From contig CM028923.1 of NCBI GenBank assembly GCA_016801845.1, forward strand, positions 9,012,001 through 9,076,000: a stretch of 64,000 nt of DNA, written 5' to 3'. The translations under genes and the position numbers were made by a program. Source of the DNA: Polydactylus sextarius (lineage: Eukaryota > Chordata > Actinopteri > Polynemidae). Positions 1 to 9,900 of the stretch are shown here, in pieces (position 1 is the first letter of the stretch; each line of letters starts with the position of its first letter). The notes under the pieces are model-generated. The model had not been told where the DNA came from. It did not search any database and saw only the letters and a program-made list of their open reading frames with translations.

Positions 1-341
1 TTAAAACCACAGACAACCCTGCTCAAAAGAGCAGTGTGACACTCCCTATCTATGACCAGTACAAAGATGGCCTTCCTCTGTTAGGAAAGATATATGAGAT
101 AGAAGATACAAAGCCAAGGCTCTTAATAAAAATCATCCATTTTTGTCAGAACTGGCCTGGGGAAAATTTGCAGCAGTATCAATACACAGCTTTTTTTTCC
201 ACTTCTTTATCTCATCCCACCTTCATCTTCTCTTTTTTCTACCCTCCTCTCTTTCTGTCTGAGAAACAGCATACATCAACACAGAGAGCGTCACCTCGTC
301 TGTCACTGATATCTCTTAAATCATTTTGTCTCTTTCTGAAG
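1..341. other. Non-coding, CT-rich stretch
   Basis: There is no gene or recognised repeat here. A pyrimidine-rich tract runs from about 187 to 262. An open frame from 36 to 386 crosses this low-complexity tract and has no recognisable domain, so it is treated as chance. Confidence 0.5.
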
Positions 342-405
342 GCTGACCTCTCTGCTGTACATTTTTGGCCTATCAAGTGGCATTGAAAGTCACACTTATC
401 ATGAG
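342..405 (+). CDS. Weak candidate internal exon (64 nt)
   Basis: The interval is flanked by a pyrimidine-rich tract ending in AG at 340-341 and by a strong donor, GAG followed by GTAAGG, at 406. One frame is open: one base that completes a split codon, then 21 codons (LTSLLYIFGLSS... ending HTYHE). The exit phase is 0, which matches the entry phase of the candidate exon at 24170. Third positions are not G/C-rich, so coding support is weak. I do not recognise the peptide. Splice-like pairs of this quality occur by chance in tens of kilobases of intron, so this stands only as part of the proposed chain with 24170 and 33573. Confidence 0.15.
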
Positions 406-3064
406 GTAAGGGATGACTACCAGGCTGCCATTTATTTCTCGATTTCACCATAATGGGAATATGTAGGTGTGATTCAATTCTCCCCCCTCTCTCTCCCCTC
501 TTGAGCATTTAGGCATACTGTGGGAGAAGTAAGTCGACTGCCCAAAACTGTACCACACATTCCTCAAACTAGATTATTGTTATTTCTTCACATCCTAGAT
601 CGAGGTTTATAGTCAATATGCTGCTATATGAAGAAAAATGTTGCAGCAGCAGTTGAGCTGCCCCCACATTTTCAAATAATGCACCACCATTCTTGATGGT
701 TTGCGAATCACTCCTTGTAAATGTTGTAATCTGTGCTGCGGATACTGAGGGGTAAATATGATAAAAGAATACGTAAACACATCAGTCATAGTGGTGTTGC
801 AGAGGTTGCTGAAATATTCGTGTAGGTGGGATTGTCATGCCTGTGGATGGGGGTGCAACTGTGCTCCATGAGAGCATGAAACAGGATTACAAGCACATCA
901 GCAAACATGCAAACCATAAACATTATTTTAGGACAAGCAGTCAAAATAATGCAGCTCCTGACTTTACCCCTGTGTTTATTTCAGTTTATTTAGCACTTTC
1001 TTTAATATAGAAACACATACCAAACACATATATGGTATATGAATGCTATGTTACTTATAAGATCGGTGTTCTCTCTCCTGTTAATGATAAAAATAGTGTG
1101 TCACACATGCATCTCAAGTGTAACATTTTCACACCGTGTGATTTGTGTGATGGCACCTATTTCATGGTGGTACCAATAAAGCGCGTTGTTTTCATCATTG
1201 ATGTCATCTGGGATCTTGTCACCAGTGCACAATGTCCAAAGCAATTCAAATAGCTTGTCGCACATGTGCAAGTGTCTTCTCAGCATGAATGTCAGCTTTC
1301 CCACATTCAGCACGACCATTTAGATCTGCGTTCTACTGAAAATTTCACCGACAGGTTTCAGTCAGCTGGGGGGAGGATGCTGTGGAAGTAAATGTTCTTC
1401 CCACATAAAGGAATCCATTTGGAACTTGGCTCCTGCCTGTGAGCTGATATAATTGGTTGCTGCCGTTATGCTCCCAAATGCCTGGTTACCCACTGCTTGT
1501 CAACCAGTATCATGCCACATGCCCCTGCAGCTGTAGCTACAGGTAACACACACCTTGTCACCAGCAAGAGTGTGATAAGACAGCCATGAGTTAAGTGCAC
1601 ACGCCCCTGAATCGAAGCAGCTCGTTTTACACATTAAAACACTTTTTCCTGTCATGTCACATATCTGAATGGCACCAACTACACTATTTCGATCTTCCCT
1701 ACTGTCTCACAGTCTGACCACTTCCTGACTCTAAATGGCACAAAATCCAATCGCTGCACAGGTTGTGGTGTGAAATGAGAGGCAGCAGACGCCCACTAAT
1801 ATGCTCTGTCACAGTCCGTTGGAGGGGAGAAAAATATGAAGCAGGGAGGTGGCTCACCTTGATAAGCATAGGAGCTTTTCCTAGTTTTTTACATGATTCA
1901 AATATGGATACACAGTACAAAGATGTATCTCCTCCCACCAGCTGCATGTTTTTCAAAGGACCCCCCCCTTTCTTCTCTTTCACACCTTCCACTCCAAATC
2001 CTGCTTCCTCCATCAGTGTCACCAATTGCCTTTTTTTACAGCCTGCGTTTAAATTAGTCTGTCTGCCCATCTTTGCCTCTTGTGTTATTTTCATAGGAGG
2101 CAATCCAAAGTGTATTGCATGTTAATTCAAATATGGGATCACTGTCCCTCACAAGCGATAGTGGGCGAAAAGCAATTGGAGCCCAAGAACAGGATAGACA
2201 TGTCTGGCAGACAAGCTCTGAATGTGTCTCTTGCTGGGACCGTTGACAGCAAATGCAAATAATTTACATCTCACTTAGCCAGTGTCTAGACACTGCTCCT
2301 TTCCTGACTTTGAAGCTCTAGTACATTTTTTAATAACAATATTGCAGGCTTGTTGCTTTTTTTTCCCTTTTGCCATGGGTCGGTCCGTGGGTCACCAATT
2401 TAATTATAAATGGTGTCATTTATTATTCATCAGAGAAAGTGAAAAACCTCTACTTAAAGATGTGATTAATTTGGAAAGGGTTTGCATACACACACTCCTA
2501 AAAAGTCTTACATACACATACTGTATAAACACTATGGGAAAAAAATCCTGGCCACCAACTCCTTGGCCATGATGTGAATCCACAAGCTTGCTCTTTGGTT
2601 ACAAGCATATTGATGAACGCCTAGTCTACATCCAATATGTTGCTCCATTGATTCTTCATTATTTCAATTCCCAGGACTGTTCCAAAGTAGCATGGCAGCA
2701 AGATGTACACAATTAATTTGTGCTTTCTATTAAAACTGAGTCATTAAGAGCATGCTGCACAACAATTTATAATTAAAATACCAACACAAAAGGTGCAAGT
2801 CTCATTAGTATTGGTGCAACATACTAATTGTTTCCTTGAGATTAATTCAAACAGCCAATTTTAACTGTTAAACTGATGATTTATGTACTGCACAGACCAT
2901 ATGTGTTACAGGTGTTCAGAGATGGTCACAATCTTAGAAAAAATTACATTTAATCGCAAATACTAATAGATAATGTCAAGGTAAATTAAATGTATTTAAA
3001 AAGCACGGATTCTGCTTATTATGCCAATTGGGCAGCCCTTGATTGACTTGAACTCAACCAAATA
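406..3064. other. Non-coding stretch without recognised features
   Basis: No gene and no repeat I can name. An octamer-type ATGCAAAT motif occurs at 2253-2260. Short open frames on both strands between 1699 and 2125 overlap each other and show no domain or usable exon boundary pair. Confidence 0.5.
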
Positions 3065-3185
3065 CAAACTGAGATGCTGAACAAGATGCTCATCACCTGG
3101 TAAACATTAGCCTATTAGCACTGTCATTGTGAGCACGTTAGCATGGTGATGTCAGTATTTGCCAGAAGCTGTGGAGGCTAGCTAA
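3065..3185. repeat. Old teleost interspersed repeat, fragment
   Basis: The segment reads like the GTTAGCATG / TGGTAAACAT / CATTGTGAGCA block of a repeat very common in teleost genomes, recalled from memory. The key run is 3103-3155, with TTAGCACTGTCATTGTGAGC followed by GTTAGCATGG. A second, more diverged copy of the same block lies at about 7800-7900, so the family is present twice in this window. Whether it is a decayed DNA transposon or another class is not clear. Confidence 0.6.
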
Positions 3186-3984
3186 ACATCAATAATTAGG
3201 TTCTGCTTGATGAAACCTTGATTATCAATACCATTGATAGGTGTCAGATAAGTCAGATTTGCACAGTGCTATTCCAGATCACTGTTCTGTTCTCACTTAG
3301 CACTGAATTGTTTAAGTATCAGTCTTTTGTCAATAACTGTGTTGAGTGTCCGGTGTCACAGACATAGATCTATGCCACGATAATGAGAGACAATTGATTA
3401 GCTTTGCTTCTCAAATGAGCCCTTCAAAGGGAAATTGAAATAACACACAATCAAACCATACGGACATGATTAATGGTGTTTTGAGATCGGGATCTAGTGG
3501 TATTTACATAATCAGTGGGAGAGAATTAGTTATTTCCATCTCTGTGTTGTGTTTGAACAGCAGCACTCATCTTACGTCAGTCTGTTTATGTTCCTTTGTC
3601 TGAAACTCTTGATTTCTCAGAGGCTTTGATGAAGTGATTGGACAGATAATGAAGAGAACTATGAATCAAAGCAAAAATGATGTGAGGAGAAATATTATGA
3701 ATAATGTAATTAATAAATGTAATAATAATGCATGGATGTAACTATATGCATTTATTTTGTGTGGGAGCAAAAGAAAACTGTATAAATGTAGAAAAATGTG
3801 CTAATGAAATTCAACTGTTGACAGTTGACCTAACTGTCAAGTCTACTCAAGTTACGAAGACTTAAATAGAAAAGAAATAACATGAAAACTGAACTTAGTT
3901 TCAGATTTGACAGGTTTGAACTGTTGCACTTTGTGTAAATACATAGGTCCTGGTTACTTGTTAGTCTCTCATGAAGAATATATA
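3186..3984. other. AT-rich non-coding stretch
   Basis: No gene, no named repeat and no strong regulatory motif seen. Confidence 0.5.
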
Positions 3985-4330
3985 TTTATACTGTATTGAC
4001 TCGAATATAAGACGTTATTTTTCCCTAGAAAAAAGTCTGAAAAGACGGGGTGATTATTAGGGGTGCACCAATCAAACTGCGCTGATTTCCTTAGTTCTGC
4101 GGGACTGGCAATTGGTCAATACTTTTGTGAAACCTCCACAAAGGTCTGAAAATCAGCCACTGTCCCCCTATGTGTATGTCGCCACGACAACGACCCGCAG
4201 CGCACTCAAGCAAGCATGTCGTCAGTGTGGATTTACTGTACTGACCCAAATATAAAACGTTTAACGGTACTTTTTCTTACAATGCAGAGACTCGCTAGAA
4301 AACAGTGGCTCAAACGTTGAACAAGTTAAC
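3985..4330. mobile_element. Decayed DNA transposon pieces (ATAAGACG-type and hAT-like end)
   Basis: Two copies of a related motif, CGAATATAAGACG at about 4001 and CCAAATATAAAACG at about 4247, bracket the segment. They resemble the ends of a non-autonomous element common in fish and other vertebrates. Between them, TTAGGGGTGCACCAATC at about 4057 resembles a hAT-type terminal repeat, which would mean one element inserted in another. There is no transposase frame. The family name is from memory. Confidence 0.45.
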
Positions 4331-4339
4331 AAACAGCAG

Positions 4340-4480
4340 AGGAGGACAGTGTTTCTCACGCATCCACCAAATTGTGGCGCTCCGCCATAGTTTCAAAATA
4401 GGGCCGATGATAACTGTTCTTCACATTATAGCTACCAAGTGGTTGGTAGCTGTAGAGCTAATGCTAATGTTCGCAAGCAT
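4340..4480. mobile_element. hAT-like non-autonomous element fragment
   Basis: CAGTGTTTCTCACGCATC at about 4348 followed by TTGTGGCGCTCCGCCA is typical of the start of a widespread teleost hAT-like repeat whose copies begin CAGTGTTTCCC. A 9-bp perfect inverted repeat with a 4-base loop lies within it at 4430-4451. The right boundary is uncertain. Confidence 0.4.
4430..4451. repeat. Inverted repeat, 9-bp arms and 4-nt loop
   Basis: AGCTACCAA, loop GTGG, then TTGGTAGCT. Pairing can extend outward through a T-G and an A-T pair. It lies inside transposon-derived sequence, so it is probably a remnant of that element. Confidence 0.8.
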
Positions 4481-4525
4481 CAGATACAGATACAGATTTA
4501 TACTGCTCTCAAGGTTATCGAGTAG

Positions 4526-4541
4526 TTTTTTTTTTTTTTTT
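4526..4541 (+). repeat. Poly-T tract (16)
   Basis: An uninterrupted T run at the edge of the transposon mosaic. It could be the complement of a retroelement poly-A tail or a simple expansion. Confidence 0.9.
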
Positions 4542-4599
4542 CTCATGTCGTCCCACCCAAGTAAGGTTGTAGCAGTAAAATCCTGACCCATACTGCCTG

Positions 4600-4900
4600 T
4601 GATGCTACATAGTCAAGTCTGGCCAACCTGCCTATTCTGTTCTTCCTGATCCCAAAAAACAGGGAACCAATGAAAAACGAGCTTTTACACCAGTGTGGGT
4701 TTAACACAACGACGTGCAAGTTAAGCGACCTCAAACAGATTTGTTTACAGCTTTTGAAACCTTCATACAAAGAAAGCATGTCTTTACCTTGCTACCCACC
4801 GTCGCTATGCATACATCATCGTAACAGTAGTCTGATTGGTTGTAGCTCTGTCCAGTAGTACGCAGAGGCATTTTCAGTTTTTCATTTGTAAGAGAATGGG
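4600..4900. mobile_element. Transposon-derived segment
   Basis: The run around 4828-4875 (TCTGATTGGTTGTAGCTCTG then CCAGTAGTACGCAGAGGCAT) resembles a block found in many teleost repeats, probably part of a hAT-related element, recalled from memory. It continues the mosaic to its left. No open frame resembles a transposase. Confidence 0.35.
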
Positions 4901-6479
4901 TAGATTCATTCTTCTTTTAAAAATTTATTATGTCAGATTTTAGGTGTTTTCATCTCAGGGTAAAGTTTACCACCAACCACCTGACTACAAGCATGTCAGA
5001 ACTCTTTAAGACCACAGAGTCAAGACTGTAAACAAATACAGATATTTAAAACAAAGATCTGTTTTTCATTAGCCTCTAAAACTTGCAGTGCCAACAAAAA
5101 ACACATATACTTTAAAGGTATGCAGTCATGTTTCATTGCTTGCAGTGCAGGCTTGAAAAGCCTTGTAGCCTTTGGGTCCAGTAAACACACCAGCCATGCA
5201 TATACTCATACACAGTGAAAAGTTCTGCCCTGGGACAACTAATGCTACTGTGTGTCCTCTGCTTGTTCCTGCACAGAAAGGTCACAGCATGATTTATGCA
5301 CCTGTTTTGTGAATTAGATGGGAGCTGTTTGTGCTTGGGGCACCTGACCGATCGAAAGGTGCAATATGAAAATGAAATTCTGTTCATGAATTGATTTACA
5401 AGGTTGAGCGGGTTTTAAGCCGCCCAATTGAGAGTAGCTGGCTGAATATATTCTGGGTGTTTTGCGCTTGTTTGTGTGCTGATGTGTATGCTGGCTGCTT
5501 TCAGCGTGTCCTGAATGTTACATGTAATCATACCGGTACAATGTCCTGTCATGTTAAGGTCAGGTCAGTATAGCATGATGTCGACAAAACAAACTTTAAA
5601 ACACGAAGTCATGGCGTAGCACAAGTTTTTCGGGTGTTTTTCCTCTGATAGATAAAGTTGTAAAATCTATGTTACACAATTTCATGTGCACTGACACTTT
5701 GCTCCGCTTCTCTATTGGATTTCGTTATCTGCCTCGACATGACAGTGCACTGCATTGGAGACATGTTTTCTTTAACATGGCAGCTCACAAGGGAGAGACA
5801 CAGATGGGCTTTGACTTCCTAATGGTTCCGGATGGCCAAGGTTGATGTTATCTGAGTTGACAAGTTGCTCCATATCTGCTGTAATCAAATACCCACAGCA
5901 TGCTCCTGTTCATAAAAATTTGAATTTTCTTGTCAATGATTAATTGAACAATTAATTTAGGAGTGGCCTACATGCAGAAAAGGGAGAAGTTGCTGGGATT
6001 CCCAGATGAGTTTGTGTTTCTTTGTGAAACTTACAACAGACTTGAACAAAAGAGCAGAAGAGTACATTTTGAAAACTTTAATAAAATGCGAAGTCTTTTA
6101 TTTACCATGTCCTCCCCAGTGATCTGTGTGGTATTGAGACTTTTTTTAGTGTCTTGTTAGATACATCAAGCACACTTCAACATATCCAAAAGGAAATCTA
6201 CCATCACATGGAAGTCTTGTACGTTCTTGTACGTTCTTTTCCAAAATCACAGTGTCTTTTTGTGTATATATTAAGTGGCTACATTAGATAAAACTTAATT
6301 TATGAATATATTGGGATTTAATGATATAGTATTAAATAAAACAAATGACTTCTGCACTCTGGAGCTTTTAATTGAGAGCATGAGGCAGTGGATTTGAGAT
6401 AACGCATTCACGCCAGAGGTAAATAGATGGTACTTGTATGCAGAGGCTTGTTTAGCACGACAGCTGTGTTGGATACATT
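4901..6479. other. Non-coding stretch
   Basis: No gene or named repeat. A 10-bp unit TCTTGTACGT is directly duplicated at 6215-6234. Short open frames near 5391 and 5963 have no recognised domain. Confidence 0.5.
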
Positions 6480-6690
6480 ACTGCATTAAATCAAACCCAA
6501 TTACTGCCAGCTCATTGCCCCTATGCCCCGAGAGGTGTCTGATGCAAATACAGAAGTACAACATCCCTCAGTGTGTTTACGGGAGCAGTCTTACAATATT
6601 CAATGGAAAAACAGAAGGGCCAAATGCAGACATGATGTGCTAAATCAACACATAAATCCAATTCAATTAAGATACCTTCAGCAGCACCTT
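6480..6690. other. Candidate conserved non-coding element
   Basis: High-complexity, unique-looking sequence with an octamer ATGCAAAT at 6542-6549 and AT-rich homeobox-type cores. It is neither simple repeat nor recognised transposon. Its texture resembles vertebrate enhancers, but conservation cannot be judged from one sequence. One frame gives KNRRAKCR, which recalls a homeodomain helix 3, but nothing upstream supports a homeodomain. Confidence 0.25.
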
Positions 6691-6963
6691 CGTTTCAGTC
6701 TCTCAGTGTTTTTTTGCTCTTGGGTTTGCTGCGGTGGGCAAAGGAATTGCTCCAGTGTGGCCCATAGTGCTGATGTTGTTTTTATGTGCTGCTGCTGCTG
6801 TGCTTTTTGTCACTTTAGAGGGTCAACCAACACACTGCGATATCCGCTCCAGCACTTAGATGCACTGTGTTACGCTGATGGGGGAGGCTTTTTGGGGACA
6901 GCACTACTGGGATTGTATCCGAGTGGTAACCACTGAAATGGAACAATGTATGAACGTATGTAT

Positions 6964-6991
6964 ATGTGTGTGTGCGTGCGTGCGTGTGTGT
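6964..6991 (+). repeat. (GT)n / (GTGC)n microsatellite
   Basis: GT dinucleotides interrupted by CGTG units. Confidence 0.9.
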
Positions 6992-7029
6992 TGTTGAGTG
7001 TGTTTAAAAAGGAAAGTGGGGCTGCACTG

Positions 7030-7145
7030 AATGACAGATGAATGGAAAAGAAAAGGACACAAAGGGAGAAGTAATATTTAGAGAGTGCAAGGGTGCGAAA
7101 CAAAGAGAGGGAATAAAAAAAGGGAGAATGGTGGGGGAAAGTGAG
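7030..7145 (+). repeat. Purine-rich tract
   Basis: The + strand is dominated by A and G over about 115 bases. Open frames here on both strands reflect the low complexity. Confidence 0.6.
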
Positions 7146-7470
7146 ACTCTCAGACAGCCAATGTTGGAGAGGAGTGCCACACACACTTTTCAGAGCTATT
7201 TAGAGAGCCATGCAACCAGTTTTTCCTCCATTGAGACACACTGGAGGTGTCTGTCAGGTCAATTAGTATTACTGTGCTTACATTTTCCACCTGACTTCCT
7301 TCATTAGTGTTTTTGTCTGTAGCTTTGAGCCTCCTTGATGGGGTTTGCATGTTCTGTAATTCATCAAGCTCGACTCATGGAAGTGGTTTAGGTTTGCCAA
7401 GATCCTGACCTACAGGAGGTCACAGCTTTCATGCTTCTTCGATCTGTCAGTTGATTGGCCAATCTGCTGC

Positions 7471-7920
7471 TTTGGTCCACACTGGAATATCTCAACATTT
7501 GACACGATGATTAAGATAAAACTCTGTATGGAGACTGATGGTTTCCAGAGGCTGAATGCTACTGTTTTCTTCCTCTTCAGGACCAGAATGAGGATGACAT
7601 TTTTGGTTTATAGTATAATTTCTCTGTAACTCATGCATTAAATTACATTAAAATTATTGACATTCTTGGGACCCAGAGGACGAAACCTTATGACTGTCGT
7701 GATTTCATTGCCCAGAACACAGTATATTGTCACAAATTTTGGCATAGACCCTCAGGTTTATAAATTATTACTTGCAAAAGTTCTCATTAACAAATGATAA
7801 CATGCTAACATGCTAGACTGGTAAACATCACCTGCTAAACTTTAACACATCACTATGAGCTTGTTACCCTGGTGTTAGTGATGTACTTCAGTCTAACAGA
7901 GCTGCTGCTGTGGCTGTAGC
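7471..7920. repeat. Old teleost interspersed repeat, about 450 bp
   Basis: Three blocks occur in the order I recall for a very common teleost repeat. The first is TTTGGTCCACACTGGAATAT then CTCAACA at 7471. The second is two CAT-GG...CCAGAGGA-GAA-CC-A-TGACT units, at about 7535-7562 and 7661-7700. The third is the AACATGCTAACATGCTA / GGTAAACATCACCTGCTAAA block at 7799-7850, ending near GAGCTGCTGCTGTGGCTGTA. The copy has many substitutions and small indels, so it is old. The short fragment at 3065-3185 belongs to the same family. Confidence 0.7.
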
Positions 7921-9499
7921 TTCTTGGTGCTATTGTTTAGTTGCTGTATAACATGATGTCTTTTTATATTTGCTCGCTTTAAGATGCACTTTTTTGTTTG
8001 GAGGAAATATAGTTATTTCATCAACTATTTTAGTCGGAACCTTTATCGATTTAGATGATTGTGCCTATTCATTTGAGAGTTCTTTTTTCCCTTTGTGAGT
8101 AATTTCATTGTTTTTAGTCTGGACAGCTGTTTTACATTTATATATTCTGGCAATCAACCAGCGCCTTACACATTTCACCAATAGGGACACTTGGAAAGGA
8201 AGACCTAAGGATAGGGACAGAACTATATTGGCATCTTTATAATCACTGATAAATGACAGCTTATGAGAAAATGGGGATATTATGGGGATATTCTATCACT
8301 GGTTAAAATCAATAGAAATCTGTACAATCAGCAGGTCTCTTTGCCTGTTCATTTATAGTCTATAGTTTTATTGATCTGAGCTCTGTGGGTTGCTGAATAA
8401 TCCTGGACTGTGGCAATTATGAACATTCCCACTGGTCCACTTATTCATGATTCAAATTCTAGCAATGTCCAGCAGTGACATGTCCTGTGATGTGTGATGG
8501 GAACGAAGCCAACATGCACTCAGATATGCGCATATGAAACACTCGCCAGTCAGAGTCAGCTTTAGGCTCAGAATGAGACATCCTACAATTTGAAGGCTAT
8601 GATTTGTCACTAAGAAATGCATAAACCCATCACATCAAGACATAATGATTGATGTCTTGACATTCAGTCATTACAGCTCCTGCATCATCTTACAGTTTGT
8701 ACTGATTTAAAAATACGTTGAGAAGCACAATAGCAGCATGACATACTTAGTCATTTTTTTTCAAAGGTTCCTTAAAACATCACGGTTGAGCTGCACCTTT
8801 AAATGTGTGTTTTGATGTGTGTAACTTTGAGCACCCACAGAGCGCCTGTTTTGTGGGGCTAGTAGATAAGAGGCAGAGAGGTTTGAATGTGTGATTGGGA
8901 GGCAGGGCAGCGATTCCCTTTCAGGTTTGTTTCAGGCCACCTGCTGGGTCCTCCAAACACAGCCCCACATGGAAGATGAAAGCACGGCATTGGTGCTTTG
9001 TTTTGCAGGTTTCATACAATTAGCAGTTTATTTATGCGCAAGAAATGGATCTGACAGTATTACCAGACAACTGGCTCAAGCCAAAGACAGAAGTTTACTC
9101 ATGTGAGATAGCTAAGAATACATTTAGCAGTGACTGTCAGTGTGTAAGTAAAGAGAATGACATTTTGAACAACTTCTCTGGTACATTGTGATACAGTCTT
9201 GCATAAATTTCACTGATTGTGGCAACAAAATATGAAACTGAAATCACTGAAGGGGAAAACTCTCTAAATGCCACAGTAAATATGGTACTACATTAACCCT
9301 CTAAACGATGGTTTACCAAGATCTTTGTCCATTTGTCTTCTGGTTCCAGTGGACTGCTTTAAGGCCTTACCAACCTTAACTGAGCGAATAAATCGCCGTC
9401 ACACTCCTCAAATGGTGCGATCGCCTGTCACAGCCCTTCACATCAGTTTGCTTTATTGGATGTGGCTCACGCCTCCAGATATTTATATCTTTTTACAGC
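7921..9499. other. Non-coding stretch
   Basis: No gene or simple repeat recognised. AT-rich on the left and mixed on the right. Confidence 0.5.
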
Positions 9500-9900
9500 C
9501 ATGTGCCGTAGTGGCTAACAAAACAAAAAACAGCGAGGGAGAAAGAGGAGGCAGGAAAGCTAGGCAGGCGGCTAGACAAGTAATGGTGTGGAATACAGAG
9601 GAGGGATGTGTGGAGCTTTGGCTGGGGACAGCCTCTAGATCCATCTTCCCCTGCTTAAAGCCCCAGCGCCTGGGTAATGGCCGCACGGCGGGTGCTTTCA
9701 GAGGTTACGGCGCAGGAGATGAGGGATATAGGAGTGGAGAGGCCAAACTGAGAGGTGATTTCCCCAGCAGAGGCCTCTTCAATTTGGGGGTAGAGGAGGT
9801 GTCAGCATTGCCACTGCTACTGGAGCCTGGAGGAAAACAAGCAAATTGCTCCCCACAGGAACAGGGCACCAGCAACAAACTGGATCCGACATGAGAGAGT
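9500..9900. other. GC-richer non-coding patch
   Basis: Clearly richer in G and C than its surroundings, with purine-rich parts. It sits inside a 189-codon open frame (9325-9894, + strand) that has no recognisable domain, no low-complexity bias typical of a known family, and overlapping open frames on the other strand. I read it as non-coding, possibly regulatory or an eroded repeat. Confidence 0.35.

Noticed and set aside
1699..2103. 134-codon minus-strand frame with an AAG/GTGAGC donor-like site inside
   Set aside because: No acceptor with a pyrimidine tract is found upstream on that strand, and no domain is recognised.
6580..6640. Homeodomain-like peptide QWKNRRAKCR in one frame
   Set aside because: The invariant W-F pair before the N-R-R is displaced (Q-W instead of W-F), no helix 1 or 2 sequence precedes it, and the frame has no exon boundaries. 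Likely coincidence.
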